NCBI GenBank assembly: GCA_027449545.1
Contig: DAIDLI010000020.1
Span: 1 to 51,014, forward strand
Length of the DNA: 51,014 nt
Source: Acidobacteriaceae bacterium
GTDB taxonomy: Bacteria; Acidobacteriota; Terriglobia; Terriglobales; Acidobacteriaceae
Direction: 5' to 3'
Shown here: positions 7,663 to 17,711 of the stretch, piece after piece
Position numbering within the stretch: position 1 is the stretch's first letter
Layout of the letters: each line of letters opens with the position of its first letter
Program-made: the position numbers and the translations under genes
The notes under the pieces: generated by a model
Told to the model about the DNA's origin: nothing
Database searches by the model: none
The model's input: only the letters and a program-made list of their open reading frames with translations

Positions 7663-9339
7663 CTACACCCCCACCGGGAACGGCTTGGCGTTGGCCTCGT
7701 CCGGCGGCGCCGCGCCGGTGCGCCAGCGCTCGAATCGCCCTTGCAGCAGGCTCATCAGCCCCGTGTACCAGTACCCGATCACAAACAGAATCAGGAAGGG
7801 CGCGGTGAAGTAGTTCTGGTTGGAGAAGGTGTAGAGAATGGCCAGGAAGAAGTACAGCCCCAGCAGCAGTTCGATCCACGGCGCCAGCTTCAGCCGCTTG
7901 CGGTACTTGGCCGCCTGTGACTTTTGCCCCTTCTGCGCCACCCGGTACTTGGGCGTGCGCACAAACGCGCTCTTGATACCGAACAGCGCCTCCATCACCG
8001 CCTTGGTGTTGGTCACCGTGAGGCCGATGCCCACCGCCATCAGCAGGGGCAGGTACAGAATGGTCTTCTTCCAGGTCTTGGGAAACAGCTCGCGCTGGCT
8101 CATCAGGTAGAACACCGCGATCGAGAAGCTGGAGGCCGCGAACAGCGGCACGTCGATCAGCAGCATCTGGAACCAGCCTTGGTAGAAGCGGCAGATCATG
8201 GCCGGCAGCAGGAACGCCGACATGATCACCATGAGCGGATAGCTCATGTTGCAGGTCAGGTGATGCAGCGCCTCAAACTTCGCGCGCCACGGCATCTTGG
8301 AACGGAAGACCGTGGGCAGAATCTTGATGCTGGTCTGGATCAGGCCCTTGGCCCAGCGCGCCTGCTGGGTCTTGAAGGCGGTCATCTCGATGGGCAGCTC
8401 CGACGGGCACTCCACCTCGGGCAGGTACTTGAACCGCCAGCCGGCCATCTGCGAGCGATAGCTCAGATCGGTGTCTTCGGTCAGGGTGTCATGCTGCCAG
8501 CCGCCGCCGTCCTCGATGGCCTTGCGCCGCCACATGCCCGCGGTGCCGTTGAAGTTGAAGAACTCGCCGGTCCGCACCCGCGACCCGTGCTCCAGCACAA
8601 AATGGCCGTCCAGCAGGATCGCTTCGATCTGCGTTAGCATGCTGTAGTCGCGGTTCAAGTGCGCCCAGCGCGTCTGCACCATGCCCACATCGGGCTCGCC
8701 GAAGTGGTGAATCACCTTCATCAGCCAGTCCGCGGGCGGCACAAAGTCGGCATCGAAGATGGCCACAAACTCGCCCTTGGCCACCTTCAGGCCCTCGTCC
8801 AGAGCGCCGGCCTTGAAGCCATGCCGGTTAGTGCGGTGAATGTAGACGATCGGGTGGCCCAAAGCCGCATACCGGTCCACGATGCCCGCCGCCACCTCCT
8901 GGGTCTCGTCGGTGGAGTCGTCCAGCACCTGGATCTCCAGCTTCTCGCGCGGGTACTCCATCGCGCAGACCGCCTCGATCAGCCGGTCGATCACAAACTG
9001 CTCGTTGAAGATGGGTAGCTGCACCGTCACACGCGGCAGCTCCGCAAAGGGCTGCGGCGGGTTGGGATCGTAGTTCTTCTTGTGCTTGAAGTATCGGTAG
9101 CACATCGTGTAGCGATGCACCCCGTAGAACGACAACAGGATCATCACCAGGAAGTAGGGCAGCAGCATGGCCGCGTCAAACCAGTTCCAGTGATACAGGC
9201 CCTGGAACGTGGTGTCGGCATACTGCGCCTTCAGATAGTGCTTGAAGCTGTTCTGCGAAAAAACGGCCATCAACGCCGGCACTTGCCCGGCCGCATCGCC
9301 CAGCCGGGCGGCAATCGGATTCCAAATTGGTTCAAGCAC
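7663..9339 (-). CDS. Membrane glycosyltransferase family 2 (cellulose synthase / glucomannan synthase-like)
   Basis: A 558-residue processive-type GT2 enzyme that would polymerise or transfer sugars from a nucleotide donor at the inner membrane. After an N-terminal membrane segment (about 54-74) the catalytic domain carries VQLPIFNE (106-113), the donor-binding DDS (140-142) and DAD (196-198), the catalytic base in LTEDTD (Asp289) and the acceptor-site QQARW motif (325-329). Three to five further membrane helices follow (about 350-550). It resembles CsLA/mannan- or beta-glucan-type synthases more than BcsA: there is no PilZ domain and no adjacent bcs genes. The start is taken as GTG at 9339; an ATG at 9270 is possible. 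Confidence 0.88.
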   Translation of the reverse strand: MLEPIWNPIAARLGDAAGQVPALMAVFSQNSFKHYLKAQYADTTFQGLYHWNWFDAAMLLPYFLVMILLSFYGVHRYTMCYRYFKHKKNYDPNPPQPFAELPRVTVQLPIFNEQFVIDRLIEAVCAMEYPREKLEIQVLDDSTDETQEVAAGIVDRYAALGHPIVYIHRTNRHGFKAGALDEGLKVAKGEFVAIFDADFVPPADWLMKVIHHFGEPDVGMVQTRWAHLNRDYSMLTQIEAILLDGHFVLEHGSRVRTGEFFNFNGTAGMWRRKAIEDGGGWQHDTLTEDTDLSYRSQMAGWRFKYLPEVECPSELPIEMTAFKTQQARWAKGLIQTSIKILPTVFRSKMPWRAKFEALHHLTCNMSYPLMVIMSAFLLPAMICRFYQGWFQMLLIDVPLFAASSFSIAVFYLMSQRELFPKTWKKTILYLPLLMAVGIGLTVTNTKAVMEALFGIKSAFVRTPKYRVAQKGQKSQAAKYRKRLKLAPWIELLLGLYFFLAILYTFSNQNYFTAPFLILFVIGYWYTGLMSLLQGRFERWRTGAAPPDEANAKPFPVGV

Positions 9340-9622
9340 TTGAGGCAGAAGCCCTCCGGGGGCTGATGCTCAAATTTTACGCGAATCCTGGCCGCTGCCC
9401 TATGCCAAAGATCACTCCGGGGGCTACGCCGATCATCCGGGTCTTCCGGCCAGGGGCGTTCAACCCCAGAAATATCCGCGGCTTGCGAATATCTAGCGAA
9501 AACATGGGAGATAGCCTCTCCACATCCGCATCGCGCTCCCAGACGGCCCCGCTGCCCTGCTTTCCTCCTTCGGTTGCCCGCATCTATCTCCATAACGTAG
9601 TGTTCTCGGAGTGAAACCGCCG

Positions 9623-11449
9623 ATGTCTACACTCGCTTCTCCTGCCCAGTCCTCTGCCCCCGAGCCCTCCGCAGCCGTCCCCGCGTCCGGCGGCAGCTTT
9701 CTGCTCGAAGACCGCGCCCCGGCCGAGATCTTCACCCCCGAAGACCTGAACGAGGAGCAGCGCCAGATCGCCGCCTCCGCCGCCCGCTTTGCCCGCGAGG
9801 AGATCGCTCCCCAAATCCCTGCCATCGAGGCCAAGCAGCCGGGCGTAATGGCTGGCCTCCTCCGCAAAGCCGCTGAGCTCGGCTTCCTCGCCGCCGATAT
9901 CCCCGAAGAGTACGACGGCATGGGCATGGACAAGACCACCTCCTCGCTAATCGCCGAACACCTCTCCGTCCTGGCCAGCTTCTCCACCGCTCTGGGCGCG
10001 CACATCGGCATCGGCACCCTGCCGCTGGTCTGGTACGGCACCGAGGAGCAGAAGCGCCGCTACCTGCCTAAGCTGGCCAGCGGAGAATGGCTGGCCGCCT
10101 ACGCGCTCTCCGAATCCAGCTCCGGCTCCGACGCCATGAATATCCGCACCCGGGCCACGCTCTCTGAAGACGGCAAACACTACATCCTCAACGGCGAAAA
10201 GCACTGGATCACCAACGCCGCCCTCGCCGGGCTTTACACCGTCTTTGCCAAGATCGACGGCGAGAAGTTCTCCGCCTTCCTCATCGAGCGCGACACTCCC
10301 GGCCTGAGCATCGGCGCGGAAGAACACAAGCTCGGCATCCGCGGCTCCTCCACCTGCCCGCTCATCCTCCAGGACTGCAAGGTGCCGGTCGACAACCTGC
10401 TCGGCGAGCCGGGCAAGGGGCACCACATCGCCTTCAACGTGCTCAACATGGGCCGCCTCAAGCTGGGCGTCTTCTGCGTGGGCGGTGCGCGCCACGCCCT
10501 CACCGAGATGATCCGTTACGCGCAGGAACGCCGCGCCTTCGGCAAGCCCATCGCCGAGATGGGCCTCATCCAGCGCAAGATCGCCACCAGCGCGGCGCGC
10601 CTCTACGCTGCCGAATGCATGAACTACCGCACCCTGGGCATGATCGATGCCAGCCTGGCGCAGCTCGCCGATCAGGCTCACTCCCCGCGCGAGACGCAGG
10701 AACGGATTGAAGAGTATGCGGTGGAATGCTCCATCCTGAAGGTCTACGGCTCGGAGATGATGACCCTGGTAGCCGACGAGTTGGTAGCCACGATGGGGGG
10801 CTACGGCTATGTGGAGGAGTATCCCGCCGAGCGCTTCTACCGCGACGCGCGCATCAACAGGATCTTTGAGGGGACCAACGAGATCAATCGCCTCATCATC
10901 ACCGACTTGCTCATGAAGCGGGCCATGAGCGGAAAGCTGCCTCTGCTCGCCGCCATCAAGCGCACCATGGACGAGGTCACGCAGCCGCCCTCGTTCGACA
11001 CCGCCGATTCCAGCCAGCCGCTCGCCCGCGAAGCCGCCGTGCTGGCGGCCGCGCGCAAGCTCACGCTCTTTGCCGCCGGAGTCGCCAGCCAGCGCTACAT
11101 GACCGACCTCCAGAACCAGCAGGAGATCATGGCCGACCTGGCCGATATGATCGCGCAGGTCTTCGCGCTCGACTCTGCCCTGCTGCGCGCGCGCAAACTG
11201 GCCGGTGCGGCACGCAACTCCGCCGCAGTTGCCGCCGCCATGACAGGCCTGCTCGCCGACGAGGCCATCAACACCGCCGAGCAGTGCGCCCGCCGCGTGC
11301 TGGCCGCCTGCGCCGAAGGCGACATGCTGAGCACGCAGCTCGCCATCCTGCGCCGCCTCGCCCGCCACACGCCCGCAGACGCGGTTGCCCTCAGCCAGTC
11401 CGCAGCCAAAGCCTGCCTCACCGCCGGCAAGTACCCGCTGAGTTTGTAG
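9623..11449 (+). CDS. Acyl-CoA dehydrogenase, long form
   Basis: A flavoprotein that introduces the trans-2 double bond into acyl-CoA in beta-oxidation. It is about 608 residues, longer than the usual 380, because a helical C-terminal domain of about 180 residues follows the core, as in FadE/VLCAD/ACAD9-type enzymes. Visible blocks are the substrate and FAD loop YALSESSSGSDA, WITNA, the GGYGYVEEYPAERFYRDARI segment with the FAD/C-terminal signature, and IFEGTNEINR. The ATG at 9623 is preferred, with GGAG 11 bases upstream; a GTG at 9611 would add four residues. It stands alone on the plus strand, and the thiolase at 33938 is a plausible pathway partner. The 283 bases upstream hold only a GGGG/CCCC hairpin near 9453-9467. 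Confidence 0.92.
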   Translation: MSTLASPAQSSAPEPSAAVPASGGSFLLEDRAPAEIFTPEDLNEEQRQIAASAARFAREEIAPQIPAIEAKQPGVMAGLLRKAAELGFLAADIPEEYDGMGMDKTTSSLIAEHLSVLASFSTALGAHIGIGTLPLVWYGTEEQKRRYLPKLASGEWLAAYALSESSSGSDAMNIRTRATLSEDGKHYILNGEKHWITNAALAGLYTVFAKIDGEKFSAFLIERDTPGLSIGAEEHKLGIRGSSTCPLILQDCKVPVDNLLGEPGKGHHIAFNVLNMGRLKLGVFCVGGARHALTEMIRYAQERRAFGKPIAEMGLIQRKIATSAARLYAAECMNYRTLGMIDASLAQLADQAHSPRETQERIEEYAVECSILKVYGSEMMTLVADELVATMGGYGYVEEYPAERFYRDARINRIFEGTNEINRLIITDLLMKRAMSGKLPLLAAIKRTMDEVTQPPSFDTADSSQPLAREAAVLAAARKLTLFAAGVASQRYMTDLQNQQEIMADLADMIAQVFALDSALLRARKLAGAARNSAAVAAAMTGLLADEAINTAEQCARRVLAACAEGDMLSTQLAILRRLARHTPADAVALSQSAAKACLTAGKYPLSL

Positions 11450-11461
11450 AGAAATGGGTGC

Positions 11462-11486
11462 CCCAGGTCCCCCGGAGGGACCTGGG
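11462..11486. repeat. GGTGCCCCA-type hairpin after the acyl-CoA dehydrogenase
   Basis: CCCAGGTCCC-ccgga-GGGACCTGGG forms a perfect 10-bp stem preceded by GGGTG, the same frame as the hisC-hisB repeats (GGTG-CCCCAGGT...ACCTGGGA) with a different central stem sequence. It starts 12 bases after the acyl-CoA dehydrogenase stop. There is no U-tract. It is read as a REP-like unit. Confidence 0.75.
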
Positions 11487-11556
11487 AGCCCACAATCGCC
11501 TGAAGCACGAAGCTCCAGGGAACGAGCGCTCGAACTGCATCGCCGCCCGGCAGGTG

Positions 11557-12117
11557 CTACGCGGCCTTTTTCCCCGCCTGCGATCCAACCCGCTCAATCA
11601 CCGTCCGGCTAAATGCGGGAATATCATCCGGCTTGCGGCTGAAGATGAACTGGCCGTCGGTGACGACCTCCTGATCCACCCAGTTGCCGCCGGCATTTTT
11701 GATATCCGTCTTCAGCGAAGGCCACGAGGTGACAGTCTTGCCGCGCACCGCATCGGCTTCCACCAGCAGCCACGGGCCGTGGCAGATCGCCGCCACCGTC
11801 TTGCCCGACTGGCAGAAGGACCTGGCAAACTCCACCGCCTTGGGGTTCATGCGCAGATGATCGGGATTCATCACGCCGCCGGGCAAAACCAGCGCGTCGA
11901 ACTCCTCCGCCTTCGCCTGCTCCAGCGTCTGGTCCACCTTCACCTTGTCGCCCCATTCGGTGTGATTCCAGCCCTTGATCTCGCCGGACTTGGGCGCAAT
12001 CACCACGGTTTGCGCGCCCGCCTGATCCAGCGCCTTCTTCGGTTCCGTCAACTCCACCTGTTCAAAACCATCGGTCGCCAAAATGGCAATCTTCTTGCCC
12101 TGCAGACTTGAAGCCAT
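11557..12117 (-). CDS. DJ-1/PfpI family protein (class I glutamine amidotransferase-like)
   Basis: A 186-residue cytosolic protein of the PfpI/YhbO branch of the DJ-1 superfamily; members have been described as proteases or as glyoxalase/deglycase stress proteins. The nucleophile elbow is AICHGPWLL with Cys112 and His113, and the assisting acid is Glu19 in TDGFEQVEL. The short KKAA C-terminus and the length are normal. It converges on the acyl-CoA dehydrogenase and is divergent from the aldo/keto reductase gene, sharing a 140-base intergenic region with it. Specific activity cannot be read from sequence. Confidence 0.9.
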   Translation of the reverse strand: MASSLQGKKIAILATDGFEQVELTEPKKALDQAGAQTVVIAPKSGEIKGWNHTEWGDKVKVDQTLEQAKAEEFDALVLPGGVMNPDHLRMNPKAVEFARSFCQSGKTVAAICHGPWLLVEADAVRGKTVTSWPSLKTDIKNAGGNWVDQEVVTDGQFIFSRKPDDIPAFSRTVIERVGSQAGKKAA

Positions 12118-12257
12118 AACAATCCTCCAGCCGAATTTGCCTGTTAGGACGCGCCGCCGGTGGGCGCGGGTTGCCGTGCTGGTCAGCAGCGAACTCGCCC
12201 CGGAGCGCTCGCATCGAAGCGGAAAACGGGCTGGAGAACCTCGAGGTGAAGGAAGAG

Positions 12258-13388
12258 ATGCAAAGACGCGATTTTCTGTCGGGCTCGGCCGCCACTGCGG
12301 CTTTCCTGACTTCCAGCGCAGGCGCGCAGTCCAACTCCGGCGGGCAGCCGCAGCCCACGCCCACCGAGCCCTCTTCGCGACAGGCGGCCGCGCGCATTCC
12401 GCGGGTGTCCGATCCCGGCGCGCGGCGCGGCGAGATGCTCTACCGCCAGCTCGGCGCGACGGGCGTCGAGGTCTCGGTCATCGGCCTCGGCGGCTTTCAC
12501 ATCGGCCAGCCCCAGCTCACCGACAGCCAGGCCATCCAGCTCATTCACCAGGCGCTGGACCGCGGCATCAACTTCATGGATAACTCGTGGGATTACAACG
12601 AGGGCCGCAGCGAACGGATCATGGGCGAGGCGCTGGCGCTGGGCGGTTATCGGCAAAAGGCCTTCGTGATGACCAAGATCGACGGCCGCACCAAGCAGCT
12701 CGCCGCCGACCAGATCGACGACTCGCTCAAGCGCCTCAAGGTGGATCACATCGATCTGCTCCAGCACCACGAGGTCATCCGCTATGACGATCCGGACCGC
12801 ATCTTCAACGAGGGCGGCGCAATGGAAGCGGTGGTCGCGGCCAAGCAGGCGGGCAAGATCCGCTTCATCGGCTTCACCGGACACAAGGACCCGCACATCC
12901 ATCTCTACATGCTGGAGGTGGCGCGCCAACACAGCTTCCACTTCGACACCTTGCAGATGCCCAACAACGTAATGGACGCGCACTTCCGCAGCTTTGGGCA
13001 GTTGGTGGCGCCGCAGGCGCTCGCCGAGCATATCGGCATCCTGGGCATGAAGTGCTTCGGCGACAAGATCCTGCTCAAAAGCCAGCCGCTCGCAAGCGGA
13101 GCGCTGACCCCCATCGAGTGCCTGCACTACTCGCTCAATGTGCCGGTGAGCGTGCAGATCACCGGCATCGACTCAGTGAAGATTCTCGACCAGGCATTCG
13201 AGGCGGTGAAGACCTTCAAGCCGATGGGCGAGGCGGAGGTTGCCGCGCTGCTGGCGAAGAGCGAGTCCGCAGCCCTCAACGGGAAGTACGAGCTCTTCAA
13301 AACCACCGCGCACTTCGACTCGACGGCAATGCACCCGGACTGGCTGGGGCCGGATGCCGATCCAGTGCAGCAGCTCGCACCCAAATAG
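12258..13388 (+). CDS. Tat-exported aldo/keto reductase
   Basis: An NADPH-type aldo/keto reductase of about 376 residues. The ATG at 12258 follows GGAAGAG and begins with a twin-arginine signal (MQRRDFLSGSAATAAFL) ending near AGAQ, so the enzyme is probably folded with cofactor and exported. The catalytic tetrad is visible: Asp108 (NFMDNS), Tyr113 (WDYNEG), Lys140 (VMTK) and His170/171 (LLQHHE). The 60 residues after the signal are Pro/Ser-rich linker. Frames starting at 12171 would bury the Tat motif and are rejected. The physiological substrate is unknown; similar exported reductases are frequent in acidobacteria and planctomycetes. Confidence 0.9.
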   Translation: MQRRDFLSGSAATAAFLTSSAGAQSNSGGQPQPTPTEPSSRQAAARIPRVSDPGARRGEMLYRQLGATGVEVSVIGLGGFHIGQPQLTDSQAIQLIHQALDRGINFMDNSWDYNEGRSERIMGEALALGGYRQKAFVMTKIDGRTKQLAADQIDDSLKRLKVDHIDLLQHHEVIRYDDPDRIFNEGGAMEAVVAAKQAGKIRFIGFTGHKDPHIHLYMLEVARQHSFHFDTLQMPNNVMDAHFRSFGQLVAPQALAEHIGILGMKCFGDKILLKSQPLASGALTPIECLHYSLNVPVSVQITGIDSVKILDQAFEAVKTFKPMGEAEVAALLAKSESAALNGKYELFKTTAHFDSTAMHPDWLGPDADPVQQLAPK

Positions 13389-13401
13389 CGGGCAGCGAGC
13401 C

Positions 13402-14358
13402 CTAACGAGGCGCGGATGCAGGGTGTGAAGCCGCTAGCTGGGCGGTCACCCAGTCGGTGAGGATAGCCTCGCTCCCAGGACAGGCGAGCGGCGCGCTGTC
13501 GAGAACCGCTGCAACAAAGTTCTCGATCAGCGGCGCGTGCACGTTATCGTGTGTCGGCAAAAGCTCCTCTCTGCCGCCATAGCGCAGTTCCGGTCCGCTG
13601 AGGGGATCGAGATTCATCTCGCCCTCGCTGCCGATTACGCGGAACTGGTCGCGGGCCACGCGCGAGTTCCAGCGAACGTCGACGACTGCGTGGACTCCCG
13701 CGCCATATTGGATCAACACCGTAGCGGAGTCTTCCACCGAGTACTTGTGCAGACGGTTGGAGGTGATGCCGACTGCGCGGGATGGCGCGCCGAAGAGAAA
13801 GTTCAGCGCATCGATGCGGTGCGAGCCGATGTCATAGAGCGGGCCGCCGCCGGCAGCAGCGGGATCGAACAGCCAGTTCCGGGTCCATCCGGGCGTAAGC
13901 TCCAGCCAGCCGTGACAGTTTGCCTCGGCCAGCACCGGCTCTCCGATGACCCCTTCGCAGATGAGCTGCCGCGCGCGGATCAGCTTGGGAAAGAGCCTGC
14001 GGTAGTAGGAGACACCGAAGAGGCGGCCCGCTTCATCGGCTGCCCGCACCATGGTCTGGGCTTCGGCAAAGCTTATGGCGGTGGGCTTTTCGCACAGTAC
14101 GTGCTTGCCGGCGCGCAGACTGGCGATGGTCTGCGCAGCGTGCAGGAAGACGGGCGAAGCGACATAAACGGCATCGAAGCCGCCCGCATCGAGCGCCTCT
14201 TCCAGCGAAGAGTAGGCCTTGGCATCCGGATAGTCCGCGGCCTTGGCCGGATCGCGAGTCACGATGGCCTGCAACGAAGAGCGTGGGCAGGAAAGAATTG
14301 CCGGAATCACACGCCGGCGAGTAATGTCTCCGATCCCAATCACAAGCCAACGAAGCAT
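13402..14358 (-). CDS. Gfo/Idh/MocA family oxidoreductase
   Basis: An NAD(P)-dependent dehydrogenase of 318 residues. The Rossmann fold opens at MLRWLVIGIGDITRR, the EKP motif common to the family is in HVLCEKPTAIS, and the catalytic-type GGGPLYDIGSHRIDALNFLFG segment carries the Asp and His that bind the sugar or polyol. The ATG at 14358 with AAAGG upstream is preferred over the ATG 30 bases earlier, because it starts exactly at the nucleotide-binding strand. It converges on the exported aldo/keto reductase gene (13 bases apart), which may point to sugar metabolism, but no operon links them. The substrate is not identified. Confidence 0.88.
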   Translation of the reverse strand: MLRWLVIGIGDITRRRVIPAILSCPRSSLQAIVTRDPAKAADYPDAKAYSSLEEALDAGGFDAVYVASPVFLHAAQTIASLRAGKHVLCEKPTAISFAEAQTMVRAADEAGRLFGVSYYRRLFPKLIRARQLICEGVIGEPVLAEANCHGWLELTPGWTRNWLFDPAAAGGGPLYDIGSHRIDALNFLFGAPSRAVGITSNRLHKYSVEDSATVLIQYGAGVHAVVDVRWNSRVARDQFRVIGSEGEMNLDPLSGPELRYGGREELLPTHDNVHAPLIENFVAAVLDSAPLACPGSEAILTDWVTAQLAASHPASAPR

Positions 14359-14504
14359 GGAAAAACCTTTCGCGATGCTGGATGCCACTCAAATTGTATC
14401 CGGGCGCGCGGGCTCGCCAGGTGCCCACGGAGCCGCGAAGCTGAGTACACTGGATGGCGTCGGATTGCCGGCGCAACCAGGCAGGCGTCTGAGAAAGCAC
14501 GGGG

Positions 14505-15803
14505 ATGCGCATGGACCCGAAGGAATCACGGGCGCACGAGAAGAGCGGCGCGCAACGAGCGCTGCTGGTGGTCAACTGCGGGCAGTTGGTCACTGTGGCC
14601 GGACCGGCGCGAGCCCGAACCGGCGCCGAGTTGCACGAGCCTGGCATCCTGCGCGATGCGGCGATGTACATCGAGAACGGCCGTATCGCCGCCGTCGCAA
14701 GCTATCGTGAGCTGAAAGCCAAAGTGCCGCCTGGCGTCGAGGAGATCGATGCGGGTGGCCGCGCGGTGCTGCCGGGCTTTGTGGATGCGCATACGCATCC
14801 GGTGTTTGGCGGCAATCGCATCGGCGACTTTGAGAAGCGGGTGGCGGGCAGCACCTACGAGGAGATTGCCGCGGCCGGCGGCGGGATTGCATCCACCGTG
14901 CGGGCCACGCGCGAAGCCAGCGAAGAGGAGTTGCTGCAAGTTGCCGAACGACATGCCACTTGGTTCTTGCGCGGCGGCACTACGACCATCGAAGCCAAAT
15001 CGGGCTATGGCCTCAGCGAAGAATCGGAGCTGAAGCTGCTGCGGGTTGTGTGTGCGCTGGGCGAGCGTTCGCCACTCGAGATCGTTCCTACCCTGCTGGC
15101 CGCGCACACGGTGCCGGCGGAGTTTCGGCAGAACCGAACCGCATACGTCCAGTTGATCCTCAACCAGATCATTCCGGCGGTGGCGGAGCAGTCGTTGGCG
15201 CGCTTCTGCGATGTCTTCTGCGACCAGCACGCCTTCACGGTAGAGGAGGCGCGGACCATCCTGGCCGCGGCAAAGCAACACGGCCTGAGGCTGCGCGCCC
15301 ACGTGGAGCAGTTTGCCATGGATGGCGGCGCGCGCATGGCGGCCGAACTTGGCGCCGCCACCGCCGATCACCTGGAGTGCAGCGACGAAGCGGGTTTTGC
15401 CGCGCTGCGCCAGGCCGGCGTGCAGCCGGTGCTTCTGCCCGCCTCGGTGTTTGCGCTGGGCCGCGGCGAGTATCCCAGGGCCCGCGCAATGATCGCCGCC
15501 GGTCTGGCGCCGGTGCTTGCATCGGATTTCAATCCCGGCTCGTCTCCGGTCACCTCGATGCCGTTCATCCTCTCGCTGGCTGCGCTCTATCTGCGGATGA
15601 CGCCTGCGGAGGCGGTGGTAGCCGCCACCATCAACGCCGCGGCCAGCCTGGGATTAGCACATGAGATCGGCTCACTGGAGCCCGGCAAGCGCGCGAACTT
15701 TGTGATCCACGAGTGCGCGGACTATCGTGAGCTGGCGTACTATATCGCTGCTCCGGCGCGGCCGCGTGTTTTCGTCGCGGGATGCGAAGTGGCTTTGAGG
15801 TGA
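14505..15803 (+). CDS. hutI: Imidazolonepropionase HutI
   Basis: A metal-dependent amidohydrolase that opens imidazolone propionate to formiminoglutamate, the third step of histidine degradation. It is 432 residues; the metal site begins with DAHTHP (94-99), and later blocks include [20 protein letters not shown] and the C-terminal [11 protein letters not shown] that is typical of HutI. The first 15 residues ([10 protein letters not shown]...) are charged and probably an extension; MRM can start at 14505 or 14511. It is followed after 103 bases by hutU on the same strand. It is divergent from the Gfo/Idh/MocA gene, sharing a 146-base intergenic region. Confidence 0.95.
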   Translation: MRMDPKESRAHEKSGAQRALLVVNCGQLVTVAGPARARTGAELHEPGILRDAAMYIENGRIAAVASYRELKAKVPPGVEEIDAGGRAVLPGFVDAHTHPVFGGNRIGDFEKRVAGSTYEEIAAAGGGIASTVRATREASEEELLQVAERHATWFLRGGTTTIEAKSGYGLSEESELKLLRVVCALGERSPLEIVPTLLAAHTVPAEFRQNRTAYVQLILNQIIPAVAEQSLARFCDVFCDQHAFTVEEARTILAAAKQHGLRLRAHVEQFAMDGGARMAAELGAATADHLECSDEAGFAALRQAGVQPVLLPASVFALGRGEYPRARAMIAAGLAPVLASDFNPGSSPVTSMPFILSLAALYLRMTPAEAVVAATINAAASLGLAHEIGSLEPGKRANFVIHECADYRELAYYIAAPARPRVFVAGCEVALR

Positions 15804-15906
15804 CTCGGCGCACTGGACGCCGCGGCGCAACAGGAGTAAGTTTTCGCAGGTATGGGAACGGAGGGCGAGCGCGTGCGCCCGGCTCCGGTTCCGCTGGAGA
15901 ATCGCC

Positions 15907-17643
15907 ATGCCGACAAGCGCAGAAGCAAGCTCCACAACACCTGAGACGCAGACTGACCTGCGCCGCTTCGATCCTTCGCGTACCATTCGCGCGCCCCGCG
16001 GCACCACCATGAGCTGCAAAAACTGGTTGAGCGAAGCCGCCTTCCGCATGATCCAGAACAACCTGGACCCCGAGGTGGCGGAGAATCCGGCCAGCCTGAC
16101 GGTGTACGGCGGCATCGGCCGCGCCGCGCGCAACTGGGAGTGCTTCGACGAGATCCTGCGGCGGCTGAAAGAACTCGAACCGGACGAGACATTGCTGATC
16201 CAGTCGGGCAAGCCGGTGGGCGTGTTCAAGACGCATCCCGACGCGCCGCGGGTGCTGCTCGCGAACTCGAACCTGGTTCCGGCGTGGGCCACCTGGGAGC
16301 ACTTTCACGAACTCGATCGCAAGGGCCTGATCATGTTCGGGCAGATGACGGCGGGGAGCTGGATCTACATCGGCTCGCAAGGGATCGTGCAGGGCACCTA
16401 CGAAACCTTTGCCGAAGCGGGCCGCAAACACTACGGCGGCGATCTGCGCGGGCGCTGGATTCTCACTGCGGGTCTGGGCGGCATGGGTGGCGCGCAGCCG
16501 CTGGCCGCCAGCTTCGCGGGCACCGTTTCGCTGATCGTCGAGTGCCAGCAGTCGCGCATCGACTTCCGCCTGCGCTCCCGCTATCTGGACAAGCAGGCAG
16601 CCAGCCTCGATGAGGCGCTGGAACTGGTGAAGCAGCACTGCGCGCGCAAGCAGGCCGTGTCAATCGGGCTGCTGGGCAATGCCGCAGAGGTTGTGCCAGA
16701 GCTGGCGCGCCGCGCGCAGGCCGGCGGAGTACGGCCGGATCTGGTAACCGATCAGACTTCGGCGCACGATCTCATCAATGGTTATCTGCCGCTGGGCTGG
16801 ACTGTGGAGCAATGGAAGCAGGCCGCGCAACAGCCGGAGCGGCATCAAGAATTGCGCCGCGCCGCCGCTGCTTCCTGCGCAGCGCATGTAACGGCCATGC
16901 TGGAGTTCCAGCGCATGGGCGTGCCGGTCTTCGACTACGGCAACAACATTCGCCAGGTGGCGCTGGAGCAGGGCGTGAGCCGCGCCTTCGATTTCCCCGG
17001 CTTCGTGCCCGCCTACATCCGGCCGATGTTCTGCGAGGGCAAAGGGCCGTTCCGATGGGTAGCGCTCTCCGGCGATCCTGAAGACATCTACAAGACCGAC
17101 GTCAAGCTCAAAGAGCTGTTCCCGGAGGAAGAGCACGTGCACCGCTGGCTGGACATGGCGCGCGAGCGCATCGCCTTCCAGGGGCTGCCGGCGCGCATCT
17201 GCTGGCTAGGTCTGGGGCAGCGCCATCGGGCCGGCCTGGCCTTCAATGAGATGGTGCGCAGGGGCGAGCTGAAGGCGCCCATCGTGATCGGCCGCGATCA
17301 TCTCGACGCCGGGTCCGTGGCCAGCCCCAACCGCGAGACGGAATCCATGCGCGACGGCTCCGACGCCGTCTCCGACTGGCCGCTGCTGAATGCCCTGCTG
17401 AACACAGCTTCGGGCGCCACCTGGGTGAGCTTTCATCACGGGGGCGGCGTGGGCATGGGCTACGCGCAGCACGCAGGCGTGGTGATTGTGTGTGACGGCA
17501 CGGCAGAGGCCGACGAGCGGCTGCGGCGCGTGCTGTGGAACGATCCAGCGACCGGCGTGATGCGTCATGCCGATGCCGGCTACGAGCTGGCCGTGGAGAC
17601 AGCGCGCAAGCAGGGACTCAAGCTGCCGCTGCTGCGCAACTAG
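15907..17643 (+). CDS. hutU: Urocanate hydratase HutU
   Basis: Urocanase converts urocanate to imidazolone propionate using tightly bound NAD as an electrophile. The 578-residue length is slightly above the usual 555 because of about 20 residues of Ser/Thr-rich N-terminal sequence. Recognisable blocks are [20 protein letters not shown], the NAD-binding [12 protein letters not shown] (from Gly189), DQTSAHD, and [10 protein letters not shown] with the active-site Cys376. The ATG follows GGAG at a 7-base spacing. hutH, the enzyme that makes urocanate, is not found in the window, so histidine ammonia-lyase must be encoded elsewhere or be absent. Confidence 0.97.
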   Translation: MPTSAEASSTTPETQTDLRRFDPSRTIRAPRGTTMSCKNWLSEAAFRMIQNNLDPEVAENPASLTVYGGIGRAARNWECFDEILRRLKELEPDETLLIQSGKPVGVFKTHPDAPRVLLANSNLVPAWATWEHFHELDRKGLIMFGQMTAGSWIYIGSQGIVQGTYETFAEAGRKHYGGDLRGRWILTAGLGGMGGAQPLAASFAGTVSLIVECQQSRIDFRLRSRYLDKQAASLDEALELVKQHCARKQAVSIGLLGNAAEVVPELARRAQAGGVRPDLVTDQTSAHDLINGYLPLGWTVEQWKQAAQQPERHQELRRAAAASCAAHVTAMLEFQRMGVPVFDYGNNIRQVALEQGVSRAFDFPGFVPAYIRPMFCEGKGPFRWVALSGDPEDIYKTDVKLKELFPEEEHVHRWLDMARERIAFQGLPARICWLGLGQRHRAGLAFNEMVRRGELKAPIVIGRDHLDAGSVASPNRETESMRDGSDAVSDWPLLNALLNTASGATWVSFHHGGGVGMGYAQHAGVVIVCDGTAEADERLRRVLWNDPATGVMRHADAGYELAVETARKQGLKLPLLRN

Positions 17644-17646
17644 GCG

Positions 17647-17711
17647 CCTGCGGTGCGGCAGACGGCGCTAGCGCGCCAGCAGCATTGTGATTTCCCAGGT
17701 CTCGAAGCGGT
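17647..17711. repeat. Degenerate copy of the hisC-hisB repeat unit between hutU and the aldehyde dehydrogenase
   Basis: The stretch from 17647 reads CCTGCGGTGCGGCAGACGGC and then GCGCGCC and TTTCCCAGGTCTC (to about 17703). It matches, in the opposite orientation, the spacer and left arm of the 83-bp unit at 1331-1413. The second arm of the palindrome is missing. It occupies nearly the whole gap between two convergent genes. Confidence 0.75.

Noticed and set aside
9947..11368. A 473-codon open frame on the minus strand across the acyl-CoA dehydrogenase gene
   Set aside because: It is the antisense shadow of a strongly recognised enzyme gene in GC-rich DNA; its translation is low-complexity with no family motif.
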